A DNA stretch of 64,000 nucleotides from Cylicocyclus nassatus (taxonomy: Eukaryota; Nematoda; Chromadorea; Rhabditida; Strongylidae), in NCBI GenBank assembly GCA_958299035.1, contig CATQJL010000112.1:63285823-63349822 (forward strand). Direction: 5' to 3'. Positions 62,470-64,000 of this stretch are shown here, in pieces. The position numbers were made by a program, and so were the translations under genes. Below the pieces are notes generated by a model. The model was given only the letters and a program-made list of their open reading frames with translations. It ran no database searches and was not told the origin of the DNA. Positions within the stretch are counted from its first letter, which is position 1; the number at the start of each line of letters is the position of its first letter.

Positions 62470-62899
62470 ATGAAGGCGCGAAACAAGGGTGTTATGCCCC
62501 CTCTCCCGCTCGGTTCGCACTCTTTGCTATTCTCACTTCAGGCACTGACTAATGAGTACCGTATTCTATGCCAACGGCAAAGCGGCGAATCTTTACGAGT
62601 TGCCGTGAATCGATTGATTGGAGAGACTGAAGATACTGAAGATGTTCCTCAGGCAATAGCACGAGTCATCATACACAGCGGGTGATTGATCAAGGAGACC
62701 GCATAGGGTTGATACAGTAATCCAGAAAATTTGAACGTTGGCTGGATAAGAAGATATGCGAGATTCAGACTTCAGCGTTCCCCTATATCACTTTCTTTGT
62801 TCTTTCAACCCCCTATTTTTTGATAACCTTTGTTACAGGAGGAAGCGATATTTGAAGCAGGAAAAAATTTTTTTTCGGAGCTCAAGGGTATTTTTATAA
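62470..62899 (+). CDS. Possible small + strand gene, two exons, unrecognised
   Basis: An open stretch from 62,470 (or from an acceptor at 62,541) to 62,681 encodes ALTNEYRILCQRQSGESLRV and PQAIARVIIHS. A GTGATT donor joins in phase to an exon at 62,839-62,899 ending in TAA (GRKRYLKQEKIFFRSSRVFL). It would lie within the 5' intron of hlh-2 on the opposite strand. No family was recognised; the only support is splice signals and frame continuity. An alternative frame of the second exon is open to 63,084 with a hydrophobic stretch but does not join in phase. Confidence 0.25.
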
Positions 62900-63084
62900 T
62901 TGTGTTTATTCTATTCTTACGGCGCATTAGAAGTGTAAGACACAGATATAGAGATAAAAACAAGGATAATGATATGTTCAATAAAGAAAACTACTTTTGG
63001 AAAACACTGTCCAGAAAATCTGGAAAAAATGAGAAGAAGATTGATTTGGGTCCAATGGGTGTTAAAAGAGTGAACGAGATGTAA

Positions 63085-64000
63085 TGTAAAGGTTTTTGAA
63101 TCCTAGACTCAAAAACTGCATCTTCTCATCATTCAATACATTTTTTTCTGAACTCGATGAACTCTTATCGGTGTTCCTCCCGAGTATCTACCGTAACCCG
63201 AATTAGTTCTATTGCAAAAATCAATAAAGTTATAATGCCGTTCAGCTTCAGATGTAAAAATTAGAGGAGCGTAAATGGAACCATAATTGGCATTTTGATT
63301 CTAGGTGAGAATGCTCTCAGATCAAAGAAGAAAAGGAATAGAAAGTGGAAATGACTACTCTGCGTTGCTTCAAAATCAACATCATTCCAAGCATGGATTC
63401 GTTATCAGAGTTTTATTCATGAAAAAAAAAACAAAAAAGTGATGAGCTACAATTTGTGTGCTACCAATATTATGAATAACAATAAAGATTCATAGAAAGC
63501 TTAATTTCTTCTTGTTTTTCAGAATATTGTTAGCCTAATGAAACAAAACATAGCTTATGATTCATACCGAGGAGGACGACAAAAAGGAGAATTCCTTAGA
63601 TAACCATGAACATACTGGATATACAAGCTGACATTCGAATCTGGAAAAATGACCTCCGCGGTCGTGAATTTTTAACTAAAAATTTGCAACGAAACAGGTT
63701 TAAAATTTCTTTTAATGTTCCACGCTTTGTTGATCGCTTTCTCCTAGACTTAGTGCGAAAAATATGCATTCAAAACCCACAGATTCAAAAAAAGCACGCT
63801 ACCCGTTTAATCCACACCCACGCAGCCTCAGTGCATTATGTATGGAGATTTTCTAGGATTATTGATCGATTAATGACACTGTCGTGTCAAGCGGCAGCAC
63901 ATTCACGGGGCTACGTGGCATGGCTATATGCACTACACAAAGAAACGAGATCATAGCGTGCGGAACACGAACGAGGATTACGGTAGCCGGGGGGGGGGAG
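63085..64000. other. End of window, nothing firm
   Basis: A 116-codon + strand ORF at 63,606-63,956 is unrecognised. A splice-acceptor-like site at about 63,520 is followed by a short open stretch. The first exon of hlh-2 could not be found on the - strand here. Confidence 0.35.

Overview
The window looks like nuclear DNA of a nematode, probably clade V (strongylid or relative). Spliced genes with many short introns match nematode troponin T, HLH-2 (an E/Daughterless bHLH protein) and a lysosomal LCAT/PLA2G15-type acyltransferase. The rest is dominated by DNA transposons, MITEs, Helitrons and one LINE. Nothing bacterial, viral or CRISPR-like was seen. The species was not identified; the assignment rests on protein resemblance, intron style and repeat families.

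Layout. 1-12,000: intergenic DNA packed with palindromic elements, including a 993 bp near-perfect palindrome (5,093-6,085), a mariner-like MITE (8,314-9,237) and two Helitron-like copies (9,351-9,665 and 10,749-11,119). 12,076-13,887 (-): troponin T, nine exons. 15,026-18,349 (+): a putative secreted Cys-rich (PAN/apple-like) protein whose second intron is filled by three mariner-like MITEs joined end to end. 20,402-31,175 (-): a CR1/Jockey-type LINE cut by a 1.47 kb TA-element (28,593-30,062) and a 5.87 kb inverted-repeat element (21,856-27,728, TTA target duplication). The latter itself holds a Helitron, a palindromic TA-element, a mariner-like MITE and a hairpin element. 32,177-35,053: two more copies of the 1.47 kb family. 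35,332-38,282: a hAT-like element (8 bp target duplication TCTTCAAC) carrying broken exons of a thymidylate synthase gene. 39,072-39,335: a third Helitron copy. 41,142-41,612: three tandem tRNA-Arg(CCG) genes. 43,703-44,010 and 51,340-52,212: piggyBac-like elements (TTAA). 46,748-50,764 (+): the complete LCAT/PLA2G15-like gene, ten exons, 419 codons. 53,615-62,197 (-): hlh-2, nine exons seen, 5' end missing, with long introns.

The host genes are unrelated in function (muscle thin filament, transcription factor, lysosomal phospholipid metabolism, tRNA) and show no operon-like spacing. What ties the window together is transposon layering. Several insertions can be proven from inside the window, because one arm of the large inverted repeat preserves the empty site for insertions in the other arm.
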